Below are positions 1-10,876 of a stretch of DNA of 64,000 nucleotides, one piece after another. A program made the translations under genes and the position numbers. The DNA lies in NCBI GenBank assembly GCA_030844895.1, contig CM061229.1, positions 124,564,381-124,628,380 on the forward strand. The letters run 5' to 3'. Numbering within the stretch: the stretch's first letter is position 1; each line of letters starts with the position of its first letter. The notes beneath the pieces are model-generated. The model was given only the letters and a program-made list of their open reading frames with translations. It ran no database searches and was not told the origin of the DNA. This stretch comes from Ambrosia x helenae. Taxonomy: Eukaryota > Streptophyta > Magnoliopsida > Asterales > Asteraceae.

Positions 1-1
1 A

Positions 2-532
2 AATATTTTTGATGGGGATTTTACACCTGGCAATCAATTCAATTTTGAAAATGACAATGGGGATTTATCTGGGCTAGAGGAGTCTTTGGACCATATTAAC
101 AAAAGGAAGAAAAAACCTTTTGACTTAAATGTGGGCCGGCCTGATCCACACTACTCGAGCAGTCTAGAGAAAAACAAGGTGTCTAAGAAGCCCAAAGGAG
201 TGGAGGTGTCTGGAGTGGACCCTGTTTTGGGCCTGTTTGATTGTAACGGAGGCTCAAACAAGGAACAAAATGGGTATGGTGGGCCTATTTCAGACATTAT
301 TTCGGAGGTAAGGAGGAATCACGAAGAGGAGTTTTGTTCAGTAGAAGATGCACAGAATGGGGGTCAAGCGATGCCTTCGATTGAAGACGACTCTAACCAT
401 GACGGCGATGTGCGGAGAGAAATGGATGAAATTATTCGGTTGGGGGTTCTTTTGGGAGCTCAACTGGATAAAGAGAATGATGTGGTTCGGGAATCAATTC
501 TTGGTGAAGGAGTACAGGTAGGTTTACAATGA
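2..532 (+). pseudogene. LINE linker / end of ORF1 region, open from the window edge
   Basis: This frame is open from base 2 to a TGA at 530-532 that overlaps the ATG of the endonuclease frame at 529 (ATGA). It encodes a hydrophilic, acidic, N/D/E-rich stretch with a KKPKG-type basic patch and no recognisable fold. In plant L1 elements this position holds the low-complexity tail between the RNA-binding ORF1 domain and the endonuclease. The real start lies left of the window. Identification rests on position rather than on motif. Confidence 0.6.
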
Positions 533-1923
533 ATTTCTTAAGCCTAAATGTTAGAGGGATGAGTCTTTCGGGTAAAAGCGGTTGGGTTAGAGGTTTGAAA
601 AAAAGTTTTGGGGTTGATTTCATTTGTTTACAGGAGACCAAGGTGGGGAATCTGGTTAAAGGGGACTTAACCAATTTTTGGGGGGATGGGGTTTTCGACT
701 TCAATAGTGTTAACGCTGTGGGGAAGTCGGGGGGTTTGGTGTGTATGTGGAACCCGAGAGTGTTTAAAGTGGAAAATGCGGTTAAGAAACAAAATGTTCT
801 GTTGGTCACTGGTTCGTTAGTGGCTGATGGTTCGGTGGTAAATATTTTCAACATTTATGGGCCACAAAAAACTCAAGAGAAAAAACGTTTATGGGATGAG
901 ATTTAAGGGGTTGTGAGGGGGTGTGATGGTTGTAGTATTCTTGTGGGAGACTTCAATGCGGTCAGGTTTCAGGAGGAGAGAAAAAATTCAGTTTTTAATC
1001 AGAGGGTAGCTATGGATTTCAATGGGTTCATTGATGATTTGGGTCTTCAAGAGTATGTGATGCGGGGGAACAGATTCACTTGTCTAACAACAAGGGACAA
1101 CGTTCTTAAGATGAGTAAAATTGACCGGATGTTGGTTTGTCAATCTTTCTTTAATAGGTGGCCTAAGGCTGGTTTGAGGGCCTTACCTAGAGGAGCCTCA
1201 GATGATTGTCCGTTATTATTAACGTTGGTGGATAAAAATTATGGCCCGAAGCCTTTTAGGTGGTTCAACTCTTGGTTACTTAGAGAGGGGTGTAAAGAGG
1301 AAGTGAAAAGGGCGTTGGAGTCTTGTAACTTCAGTGGAGCGGCAGACGAGGTATTGACGTCAAAATTTAGAGTGTTAAGACAATCATTGAAAAATTGGTG
1401 GGAGCAAATTCTTAAGAAAGAAGGGGATGACTTCGCTTTATTGAAAGAAGAACGAGAGAAACTTGAGAAGGTTATGGAAATTAGAGATTTGGAAGAAGAA
1501 GAGGTTTGGGTGTGGGAGGAATGTAGAAGGGGTTTGGATGAATTGGAAATATGCAAAGTGAAAGATTTGAAACAAAAATCGAGAGTTAAGTGGGCGATGG
1601 AAGGTGATGACAATTCGGCATTCTTTCATGGGGTGATCAATGGTAGAAAGGCATCCAATGCCATTCCGGGTTTACTTATTGGCGGGGGTTGGGTCTCAAA
1701 ACCTTCTCTAGTAAAAAGAGAGGTTTTAAGACATTTTAGGGATCACTTTGCGGACCATTTTAAAAGAAGACCGAAGCTGATTTGTAGTAACATTAATAAG
1801 CTGGAAGCTTCTTGCGCTGAAGAACTTGTTAAAAGATTCACCAGAGATGAAGTAAAAAATGCGGTGCTTGATTGCGGCTTGGATAAAGCCCGGGTCCCGA
1901 TGGTTTCAACTTTCGTTTTTTAA
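529..1923 (+). pseudogene. LINE endonuclease domain and RT N-terminal spacer, broken by one stop codon
   Basis: This is an L1-type AP-like endonuclease of the EEP superfamily, which nicks the target DNA to prime reverse transcription. Visible motifs in order are the N-x-RG strand (NVRG, near the start), the metal-binding QETK, and GDFNAVR after the interruption. The expected final SDH motif reads SDD, so a catalytic histidine appears replaced. A TAA at 904-906 cuts the frame, and the same frame resumes at once. The second half continues through a coiled, K/E-rich linker into the start of RT and then loses frame near 1890, inside the conserved GPDG motif. Ends at TAA 1921-1923. Confidence 0.9.
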
Positions 1924-1940
1924 AGACTTTTTGGGATTTA

Positions 1941-2555
1941 TTGGAAGAGGATTTTGTGCTTTTGCTGGATCAGTTTTTCGAGTCAGGAAGTATAAGCAGG
2001 GGATGTGGCTCTTCGTTTATAACATTGATTCCTAAATCAAAGACACCGGTGGGATTGAAGGATTACAGACCTATCAACTTGATAGGGATTGTGAGTAAAG
2101 TCATTTCAAAGGTGTTGGCGACTAGGATGAAAACAGTGATGGAAAAGGTGATTTCGAATACACAATCAGCTTTTATTAAAGGAAGATTCATTTTAGATGG
2201 TCTTTTGATGATAAACGAGACCATTGGTTGGATTGAGAAGACTAAAAAGAAGGCGTTTATGCTCAAAATTGACTTCGAAAAGGCTTATGACAACGTCAAT
2301 TGGGAGTTTTTACTTTCTATATTGGAGCAAATGGGTTTTCCGGGGAGGTGGGTTATGTGGGTTAAAGGTGTTCTCCATTCGGCTAGATCGGCAGTTTTGG
2401 TCAATGGAGCCCCGACGTTTGAGTTTCAATGCGAAAAAGAAGTGCGACAAGGAGACCCTCTTTCTCCTTTTTTGTTTCTAGTAGTGATGGAAGCCTTACA
2501 TTGTTTGATAAATAGAGCCGTGGTGTTGGATGAGTTGACCAAGTCGAAGAGGTGA
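1941..2555 (+). pseudogene. LINE reverse transcriptase, fingers and early palm only
   Basis: RNA-dependent DNA polymerase of the LINE family (RVT_1). Seen in order: LIPK, the DYRPINLIG block, the QSAFIKGR block, the palm motif A with KIDFEKAYDNVNW, and the GDPLSPFLF block that precedes motif C. Motif C (YADD) should follow within about 50 residues but is absent. The reading frame continues into a different part of the element and stops. The natural start lies in the upstream frame, since the break near 1890 is a one-base indel. Nonfunctional. Confidence 0.93.
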
Positions 2556-2905
2556 ACCATTTGTTTGTGGGATGTCTTTTCGCTGCAGAGATTTGGAGCC
2601 ACATTACTCGTTGGTGTGGTCTAGTGCCATTCTTTGCGTATGATTTTGAGGATCTCTTGTTACTCTACAAGAGCGTCCATGGTGGTAAGTGGCGAAAAAA
2701 GATTGTCCGAGGCATAGTTATGATTACAGTTTGGATGATATGGAAGACTAGAAACATGAAGATATTTCAAGATAGATCGAGACGTACATGTGAGGTGGTG
2801 GCCGAAATAAAGTCTAGGGCGTTTTTGTGGTTAAAATATAGATCTAAGTTTAGAGATATAGTTTGGAAGGATTGGTTGAGGTCTCCTTTGTATGTTTGTG
2901 TATAA
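2530..2905 (+). pseudogene. LINE C-terminal (zf-RVT) region after the deletion junction
   Basis: Reads ..VNHLFVGC.. followed by a W/R-rich tail (VWMIWKTRN) and a conserved LINE C-terminus. The NHLFxxC pattern is the second half of the zinc-binding zf-RVT domain; the first Cys pair is missing because of the deletion. The frame differs from that of the RT block, so the deletion was not in frame. TAA at 2903-2905, then about 55 bp of 3' UTR before the A-tail. Confidence 0.85.
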
Positions 2906-2975
2906 TTGGCGGTCCCCGTTTTAAGGGCTTACCTGTTTTGTTTTAATGAAAGTCATCTTTCAAAAAAAAAATAAA

Positions 2976-4411
2976 GCGTTAATGATCAAAATTCAAACAG
3001 TGTCAATTTTATTCATCAGTTTACTCGGTACAAATCTCACAATCTGATACATTACTTTGTTTTTACTGGCAGCCCACAAAATTAGTGGCTTATTGGGCCC
3101 AAAAGAATGGTAATAAAATAGAGTGGCCAACACACAATGTCGGTGGAGAATTCTGGAAATCTAGAATTAAAATAAGATACAATATTGATATTCTAAATAT
3201 ATTTAGTTTGTAATTGTAATATTTTTTATATATTTATTATTTTTTTTCTCCTCCGTTCACAACCACATTCAGAAAATATTAAAAAATACCCGAGATACCG
3301 TTCCCTTTTTAGTTATTGATTTATATAATTGTGTATCCAAAACCTACTACCCAGAACACCACCGAAGATGGTCCAGTGAAAGTAGTGGGTATCCATACTC
3401 TTCACGGGTTGTGTAATACGGTGAAGGTTGCCATTAAAGTACAACAGCCCTTATATAGTGACATTTAATATCTTAAAGTTTATTTGTGTACTTATTATAC
3501 TCTCCTTGGTGAAAATTTACATCTACTTGTTGAAATTATCTTTACTCAGTTGCTAATTAAATTAGTGTCATTTCATGAATTTAATATAGAAGAAATGCCA
3601 CACAAATGTAAACAAGTTTGCTTGGTGTTTTAATCGTTCAAACTTTCTTTGTCTCTTTAAAATCACTCAAGTACGTTTCATTTATTGTTCTAATACTATG
3701 TAATTACCAGGTCCTCAGGTCACCTTCTTCTTCTTCTTTTTTTTTCCTTTCATTTTAATGCTTATGTGAATATTATTTTTATTAGGTGGGTTTTATAAAA
3801 TGAAAATTTCAAAAAAAAAAATAATAATAATTTTACACATTTAAAAAATATTAAAATCTGACACATCATCATTTTAACCTGAAAACCTAAAAATTACATA
3901 GTATTGGAACAATAAAAGAAACTTGAGTGACTTTTGAAGAACTTGTCGCAATTTTTAGAATTCAAATCATAATTTATTAAATTTCAGTTTTAAAATATTA
4001 TTCAACTTAACTTGCAACTCATTAGTTAGAGCTTGAAGAACTTGTCGCAACTATCGATTAACTCTACAACCTCAAAAGTATTTTGGTAAATCAGTGACCA
4101 ATATTCAATTTTTGTTGTTATCTCTATGATTTGAATATCTTCTAAAATGAATATTTAACCAATTAAAAGATCTTCTCAAGCAGCTGATCTTCCATTCTCA
4201 TCCATATCATACCAGCGATTCTCACTCTCAAAAAGTGTACGCTTTTATAACATAGCACTAGTTATCATGAAATGTTTATTTTTTTAATGGTTAACATACA
4301 CACACTAGTCATAGTTTTAAATCTACTTCTTTGTTTAACATCTTAATATCTAAACCTATATATATTTTCAGTACGAGACTACACACTTTTCATTTCAAAT
4401 CCATCACAAAC
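2976..4411. other. AT-rich intergenic stretch without genes
   Basis: No ORF of interest. It holds an imperfect inverted repeat at 3653-3940 (separate entry) and a 16-bp direct repeat, GAAGAACTTGTCGCAA, near 3937 and 4035. Otherwise AT-rich sequence leads up to the copia LTR. Confidence 0.7.
3653..3940. repeat. Imperfect inverted repeat, MITE-like foldback
   Basis: The left arm (about 3653-3723) and right arm (about 3874-3940) are inverted copies of each other with small indels. Both carry TCACTCAAG, a TTTATTGTTC-like stretch, AATACTATGTAAT and an AGGT..TCAGGT end. The 150-bp spacer is T/A rich. Such arms can fold as one hairpin, typical of small nonautonomous DNA elements. No clean target duplication was found. 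Confidence 0.5.
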
Positions 4412-5131
4412 TGTTATAAAACATGATATCAAGCATAAATCAAAAGATTAAAGACTTTATTACTGAAAATTAAAGAAAGTACTGAAACCCTAAATATCTA
4501 AAGAACAAGACTCAAGATCCTATTACAATAACACCTCTCTACAATCACACTCACACTCAGATTAAACCTAACTAGAGAACAGAACAATTCGAGACGAATC
4601 AACTAATCAGAAACCCTAGTTGTAATCGATGAGGACAGAGAGAAAAATAACAAAGAATCGAAAGTGATAACAAGACACAGAGAGAAGCTATTTATAGCTG
4701 GAAGACTGTGCTTCTTTTAATCATCCAACGGACACGATTGATTCAATCTAACGGATAGAAACTGTTTGTGTTTCTTCTACCCGGATCGCCAAGTCAACAG
4801 AATACATGGACCCGGCCTGGACATTTAAATAAGCCCAATCTTTTTAATAAACGTTTATGGGCTTTTCTTTTAATAAACACAATGAACAAATCTTGGGCTA
4901 ATCTTGTGGGCTATCATCCTGGACACCATCAACTAGCAACACTGACAAAGATCATCGACCAAGCTGCACATCATCGACCAACAAGTTGCACATCATCGAC
5001 CAGCTGCACATCGAGCATAAACCTGCAATAGACACTTATACAACATATTAGAGTAAAAGCAAATTCCAAATCTTTGACCCACACATTTATGACAAGTATG
5101 ACAAGTTGCACTTGCACCACCTCTTTTAACA
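4412..5131 (-). repeat. 3' LTR of the copia element
   Basis: Begins TGTTATAAAACATG and ends TTTTAACA in + strand reading, so TG..CA ends in both directions. Short apparent ORFs inside it are noncoding LTR sequence. Element is on the - strand, hence this left LTR is the 3' one. Confidence 0.95.
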
Positions 5132-5147
5132 CCCCCCCCCCTCAACT
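5132..5147 (-). promoter_or_regulatory. Polypurine tract of the copia element
   Basis: On the - strand this reads AGTTGA followed by ten G, immediately before the LTR. It is the expected plus-strand primer site for reverse transcription. Confidence 0.9.
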
Positions 5148-5173
5148 TGTTAAACCAAATGGGTCAAATAAGT

Positions 5174-7004
5174 TTAGTTTTGACAAAGTTCATCATGCTT
5201 TCCTGACAAAAGACCTTTTGTCATTAAATCAGCAATCTGAATTTCAGTATCTATTTTAACAGTTTTTTAACACCTTTTGAAACATGATCTCTCAAAAAGA
5301 AAAGATCAACATCAAAATGTTTTGTTCTCTCAAAAAAAATATTGGATTAGATGTTATTGCTAATGCAGAAGAACTATCACAAAATAACTCAATTGGTAAA
5401 CTAATCTTTTGATTCAATTCTTCACAAATATGAATTAACCAGATTAACTCACAAGTGGTTGCACACATTGACCTAAACTCAGCTTCAGCTGATGACCTAA
5501 AAACAATGGCCTGTTTCTTGCTTTTCCAATATATCAAGTTTTTTCCTAAGAAAACACAAAACCCAGTGATGGACTTTCTGGTTTCTAGGCATTTAGCCCA
5601 CTCAGAATCTGAGTATGCCTTTACAGTCATACTTCCAGATTTTTCAAACAAAATACCTTTACCAGGAGACTTTTTCAAGTATCTCAAAAGGCTTAAGGCT
5701 ATTTTTAAATGCCCCTCTGTTGGTTTATGCATATATTGACTAAGAAAATGTACTACATATGAAATATCAGGTCTAGTATGAGCTAAATATATTAATTTCC
5801 CAATTAACTTTTGATATCCAGTAATATTTTTTAAAACTGCTTCATGACTCTTACAATACTGAGTAATAACATGATGTTGTTCGATGGGATTATTAACTGG
5901 CTTACTAGCAGTTAACCCATATTCACTAAGGAGTTCTAAACAATATTTCCTTTGTGACAAACAAATTCCTTTTTCAGTTTTTATTACTTCAATCCCTAAA
6001 AAATATTTCAGCTCTCCTAGATCCTTGATTAAGAATTTTGATTTCAAACAATCCTTAATATTAATTATTTCATTTACATCATTCCCAGTAACAACAATAT
6101 CATCAACATAAACTAACATAAAGACAATTTTTGAATCTTTGAAACTATAGAACAAAGAGTAATCACATTTAGATTGAACAAAGCCTAAGTCAGTCAAAAC
6201 ACCAAGTAATTTTGCATTCCACATTCGTGGAGCTTGTTTCAATCCATACAGAGACCTTTTTAACTTACAAACTCTAGTTTCACCTTTTGAGAAATAACCA
6301 TCAGGTAATGCCATGTACACCTCTTCATTCAAATCACCATAAAGGAAAGCATTATTGACATCAAGTTGACATAAATCCCATTTATATTCAACAGCTAAAG
6401 CTAAAACAGTTCTAACTGTTACAAGCTTAACTACAGGGGAAACGGTTTCTTCAAAGTCAATACCTTGTTTTTGACTGAAACCTTTTGCCACTAGCCTAGC
6501 CTTATATCTCTCAACCTCTCCAGATGATTTATATTTAATTTTGTACACCCAGTTACACCCTACTACACTTCTACCTGCTGGTAACTCAACCAGATCCCAA
6601 GTATCATTTCTATTTAGGGCCTCTATCCCCTCATTCATGGCTGCTATCCAGTTTTGATCCTGGACAGCCTCATTAAAACTTTGAGGTTCAACACCTTTGT
6701 TTAATGAAGTGATAAAACACTTATTTTCAAAGGATAGTTTAGCATAATTGACAACCTTATCTATCACATACTTAACTTTTCCACCTAGGACATATTCATT
6801 TAATTTCTTAGGCAAGACAGACTCCCTAGCTGACCTCCTAAGTATGGTTTGAGAATGTGACTTATTCTGAATGTTTCCCTCAGAATTTAGGTTTTTATCC
6901 TTTACAGGTGTCACACCCTCAACCCTGTCAGGTCTGCTATCACTATCTCTGGGTTGCTCAGATCCCAAAGAATCTTTTTGAGCTACACTAGGCTGCTCAG
7001 ATGC
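5174..7004 (-). pseudogene. Copia reverse transcriptase and RNase H
   Basis: Ty1-copia RT (RVT_2) and RNase H, which copy the element RNA and degrade the hybrid. Seen: the WDLVELP entry block, NNAFLYGDLNEEVYM, SLYGLKQAPRMW, the catalytic YVDDIVVTG, then RNase H with YSDSEWAKC, SKKQ and SSAEAE. The frame 6968-5292 is open for 558 codons. It shifts in an 8-base T/A run near 5337, and a further slip near 5266 is needed to reach the natural end at TAA (5174-5176). In-frame upstream, TAA 7005-7007 separates it from the linker. Coding potential otherwise well kept. Confidence 0.93.
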
Positions 7005-7303
7005 TTAGGATCCATGTTGAGCCAATCCAGCAGGACTGTGATCAACAGACGACTGTTGAGTCCCATGTGTCTCTGTATCTTGATTTTGACCATTATCATC
7101 ATTGGTAAGGTCTTCTCTATTTGGGTCTATGGTCTCATAGTTGTCAAAAAAATTTAAGTTTGTTATTTCAAAATTAGTGATTTCATTAAAATCTATTGAA
7201 ACTCCAACTTCTTTGAAAGGAAACACTGACTCAAAAAACTTAACATCCCTTGAGTAGTAAGTTTCCTTATTTTCTAGACTGAAAACCTTATATCCCTTTT
7301 TTC
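7005..7303 (-). pseudogene. Copia integrase-RT linker segment
   Basis: Hydrophilic N/D/Q-rich stretch between integrase and RT, in the same frame as the RT block but ended by TAA at 7005-7007. Its upstream end joins the integrase frame by a one-base slip in an A-run near 7303. Linkers of this kind are normal in copia polyproteins and carry no enzyme motif. Confidence 0.75.
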
Positions 7304-7765
7304 AGTAGAATATCCCAAAAATACACATTTATCTGACCTACTAGTAAGCTTGTCAGGATTATTCAAAATAGTACAGAAACACAAACACCCAAATAGTTTT
7401 AAATGGTCTAAAAATGGTTCAAACCCATACACTACCTCATAAGGAATCTTGCCACCTAGAACAGAGGAAGGAGTCCTATTAATCAAATAAGCAGCAGTTA
7501 AGATACAATTAGACCAAAACCTAATAGGAACATTGCTTTGAAACAACAGTGACCTAGCAACATTCAGTAGATGTCTGTGTTTTCTCTCAACTATGCCATT
7601 TTGTTGAGGAGTGTAAGTGCAAGATGTTTGATGGATAATCCCTTTATCTTTACAAAACCTTTCAAACTGAAAATTTGTAAATTCGGTTCCATTATCTGTT
7701 CTAAAACATTTTATTCTCTTTTTAAACTGTGTTTCAAGAATGTTATAAAAATCTTGAACATTAAA
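7274..7765 (-). pseudogene. Copia integrase, C-terminal half
   Basis: Continues the integrase core in a shifted frame. FRTDNGTEF carries the second catalytic aspartate, and QQNGIVERKHRHLL carries the catalytic glutamate. The copia-type tail follows with PYEVVYG, LFGCLCF and VFLGYS. The upstream frame change lies in an 8-base A/T run at about 7763-7770, and the downstream exit lies at another A-run near 7303. All three catalytic residues can be found across the two frames. Confidence 0.9.
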
Positions 7766-9308
7766 AAAAATACATCTGTTTTAGACTTCATCAGACACAC
7801 CCACACTGCTCTTGAACAATCATCAACAATAGTGACAAAATACTTGAATCCTTCTCTACTACTAATCCTATATGGACCCCAAACATCTAAATGAACAACT
7901 TCTCCCAATTCAAGTGTCTTATGATCACTTAATGCGAAAGGTTCTCTATGCTGCTTAGCTTTGAGACAAACTTCACATGGACTCCCATGTTTATCAGGCA
8001 TGTTAAGATTTAATTTTGTTTTAAAAATCTTAATAGCTTGATCAGAAGGATGTCCCGATCTACCATGCCACAAGTCAGTATTAATACTAGAACTAAAAGA
8101 CACCTTACTTGTTACATATGAAAGACCACAGTAGTATAGACCATCCACCTGACTACCAGTCACCAGGATTTTCTTGGTTATTAAATCATGTATGTAACAT
8201 TTGTGTTCATCAAAACCTATAAACAACTTATTGTCTTTTGCAAGTTTATAAACAGAAATTAAGTTTACTGAGTATTCAGGTACTACAAACACATCTTGCA
8301 ATATAACATTGTTTGCCAGTTTAATATTACCAATTTTAGTTACTAAAGCATCAGTCCCATTGGGATGTTTTACTCTTATATTAAGCTCAGTAACATTGAT
8401 ACAATCTGTTAAATCAGTATCATCTTTAACCATATGTTGGTTAGCACCTGAATCAGTAATCCAACCTTTATTTCTTTTATTTATACCACTTGCAAAACTA
8501 AAAATAGGTTTAAACCAACTATTAGCACAAAATGGTAAGGACACACCACCTGTCACATGATAGCTCTGGTTGCCTTCACTGGACTTCTCTCCTATCAAAC
8601 TTAACAGTTTATTAATTTGATCACTAGTTAAAGACTTAAGTGTCATGTTTGTATTATCAGATGTAGAGGATTGGTTTGTAACTGCTTTCTTCCCTTGATT
8701 ACCCATTGGTCTCATCCAAGAAGGGTAACCAATTATCTCAAAACATTTTTCAGCTGTATGTCCAATTTTCTGACAATGGGTACATTTTAGATTTTGATTT
8801 GATACTTTATTAGTCCTTTTAAAATCCAAATTACCTTTGGCTAACAAAGCCATAAACTGAGATTTTTTGCTCCATGTAAAGGAGTTTCTATGTGACTCCT
8901 CTCGAGAGACCACTGAGAAAGCTTCCTTTACAGAAGGCAAAGTCTCTTTAGTAAGTAAATTTGTTCTAACAGACTGGTAAACACTATTTAAACCCATTAA
9001 AAATTGCATTAGTTTAATTAGATTATTAAAATCATTAAACTCTTTAGCTGCATTACAACTACAAGTAGGCAGTTGTAAAATTTGGTCCAGTTGCCTCCAC
9101 ATCACATTTAGTTTGTGATAATATTCAGACATAGAAGATCCATTTTGACTAAACGAATTAATCTTTTGATACAAATCAAATACCACAGAACCATCTATCT
9201 TGTCATATGTTTCTTTTAATTCAAACCAGACTTCACTAGCCAACTTAGAAAACACATGACCCATGTAAAGATCTTCACTTATAGAGTTTAAATTCCAAGT
9301 TATCACAA
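7711..9308 (-). pseudogene. Copia gag, protease and integrase N-terminal half
   Basis: Domains in order (residues of the open frame): gag with the MSEYYHKLNxMWRQLD block (about 60-75), CCHC zinc knuckle CTHCQKIGHTAEKC (about 173-186), protease active site WITDSGANQHM (about 283), the GAG pre-integrase HxxH/CxxC region with WHGRSGHP and CEVCLKAKQ, then the integrase core start HLDVWGP (first catalytic Asp). The frame opens at a GTG near 9308. Only about 180 bp separate this from the PBS, and no plausible ATG with the usual first 60-70 gag residues is present, so the N-terminus seems deleted. Ends prematurely at the frameshift near 7765. Confidence 0.93.
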
Positions 9309-9477
9309 TTGAATTACATCTGTTTATGTACCTTCAATCTTAACCACCAAGAAATCAAGAAGTCCTTGACCTTTGGTTTACCCAGATACAAGATCTAGAT
9401 GACAGAGAATCAGGATGCACGGCGGATACTACGAAACCCTAACCCTAACAACAGATCCTTCAAGACTTCGTATCAGA

Positions 9478-9489
9478 GCTCTGATACCA
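9478..9489 (-). promoter_or_regulatory. Primer binding site (tRNA-iMet type) of the copia element
   Basis: On the - strand, directly after the 5' LTR: TGGTATCAGAGC, complementary to the 3' end of plant initiator tRNA-Met. This is the usual primer of plant Ty1-copia elements. Confidence 0.95.
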
Positions 9490-10208
9490 TGTTATAAAAC
9501 ATGATATCAAGCATAAACCAAAAGATTAAAGACTTTATTACTGAAAATAAAAGAAAGTACTGAAACCCTAAATATCTAAAGAACAAGACTCAAGATCCTA
9601 TTACAATAACACCTCTCTACAATCACACTCACACTCAGATTAAACCTAACTAGAGAACAGAACGATTCGAGACGAATCAACTAATCAGAAACCCTAGTTG
9701 TAATCGATGAGGACAGAGAGAAAAATAACAAAGAATCGAAAGTGATAACAAGACACAGAGAGAAGCTATTTATAGCTGGAAGACTGTGCTTCTTTTAATC
9801 ATCCAACGGACACGATTGATTCAATCTAACGGATAGAAATTGTTTGTGTTTCTTCTACCCAGATCGCCAAGTCAGCAGAATACATGGACCCGGCCTGGAC
9901 ATTTAAAAAGCCCAATCTTTTTAATAAACGTTTATGGGCCTTTCTTTTAATAAACGCAATGAACAAATCTTGGGCTAATCTTGTGGGCTATCATCCTGGA
10001 CACCATCAACTAGCAACACTGACAAAGATCATCGACCAAGCTGCACATCATCGACCAACAAGTTGCACATCATCGACCATCTGTACATCGATCATAAACC
10101 TGCAATAGACACTTATGCAACATATTAGAGTAAAAGCAAATACCAAATCTTTGACCCACACATTTATGACAAGTATGACAAGTTGCACTTGCACCACCTT
10201 TTTTAACA
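9490..10208 (-). repeat. 5' LTR of the copia element
   Basis: Near-identical to 4412-5131, with about 15 substitutions or single-base indels seen. Contains the same TG..CA ends. As the - strand 5' LTR it should carry the element promoter. Confidence 0.95.
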
Positions 10209-10876
10209 CTAACACCGTAGAACTTTAACATTAGGTAGATGCATATATGTAAATTAAAATTTTCTACAAATGTACAAGTTATTTATAGTTGTAATAAACT
10301 ATGTATATATAAGTGTAAGTAGGCTATTTACACGCACGTTTACATGCATGCATAAACTTATCAAGGAACTTTGACTTAAATATGTACAATTTGAAGGTTT
10401 TCTCTTAAACAGGCATTACAAACATAAAAATACCATTCTAAGTAACATCGTAACTACTGCTATGAAAAATCGATGGCACATGTATAGAAAGAACAATATG
10501 GAAATCATGAACTAAATAAATGAAAAATGAAGATGTGTATGGAAGAATGTAACATGGTATAGTGTCCCCTCTTATAAATGTGAGGTTGTGGGTTCAAATA
10601 CTTGCAAGTACAAGCTGAGATAGAATTAAGGTGTAACAAAATTTGCCGTTTAAAAAAAAAAACTAATGAAGTCATGGAACCGACTTTACAATCGTCTTCA
10701 TAGAATCATAGTAATTGTGAAGCTGACTATAACGTGTGTGTGGTAATTGAGGAACCAATATTAATGTGTTTTGAGTAACGTTGCTAATGATTAAGAATTC
10801 TTATATTTCCATTTTTGTCCCTGTGGTTTTAGAGAAATTGCTAGATCAGTACAAAATTAATTGAAAGAAATAATAC
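10209..10876. other. Intergenic, no gene apart from a SINE-like insert
   Basis: AT-rich sequence between the complete and the truncated copia elements. It holds the candidate SINE at 10548-10667. Confidence 0.6.
10548..10667 (+). mobile_element. Candidate tRNA-derived SINE
   Basis: A box-A-like TGGTATAGTGT is followed about 30 bp later by GGGTTCAAATAC, close to the Pol III B box, and the unit ends in an A-run at about 10653-10663. Size and layout fit a plant SINE. No convincing target duplication was found, so this is tentative. Confidence 0.45.

Larger units (their letters stand above)
1..2975 (+). mobile_element. L1-type LINE (non-LTR retrotransposon), 5' end outside window, internally deleted
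   Basis: The order is linker region, AP-type endonuclease, reverse transcriptase, C-terminal zinc-binding region, 3' UTR and A-tail (2962-2971), which is the plant L1 layout. The 3' UTR ends in a TTTTAATGAAAGTC stretch directly before the A-run; a similar stretch ends the second LINE at about 14100. The copy cannot be active. It has a TAA inside the endonuclease (904-906), a one-base frameshift near 1890, and a deletion near 2540 that joins the early RT palm directly to the C-terminal domain, so the YADD catalytic block is missing. Confidence 0.93.
4412..10208 (-). mobile_element. Ty1-copia LTR retrotransposon, structurally complete
   Basis: 5,797 bp on the - strand. The two LTRs (4412-5131 and 9490-10208) differ at about 15 sites by eye, so roughly 98% identical and a recent insertion. 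Flanking bases CAAAC (4407-4411) and CTAAC (10209-10213) look like a 5-bp target duplication with one change. PBS, PPT and the copia domain order (gag, protease, integrase, RT, RNase H) are all present. The coding region is broken by a stop codon and several frameshifts, most of them in homopolymers. The N-terminal part of gag is not visible downstream of the PBS, so the copy looks nonautonomous. Confidence 0.96.

Noticed and set aside
4768..5031. Open frame of 87 codons within the copia LTR, repeated at 9884-10108
   Set aside because: It lies in both LTRs, has no known domain, and its frame differs between the two LTR copies because of small indels.
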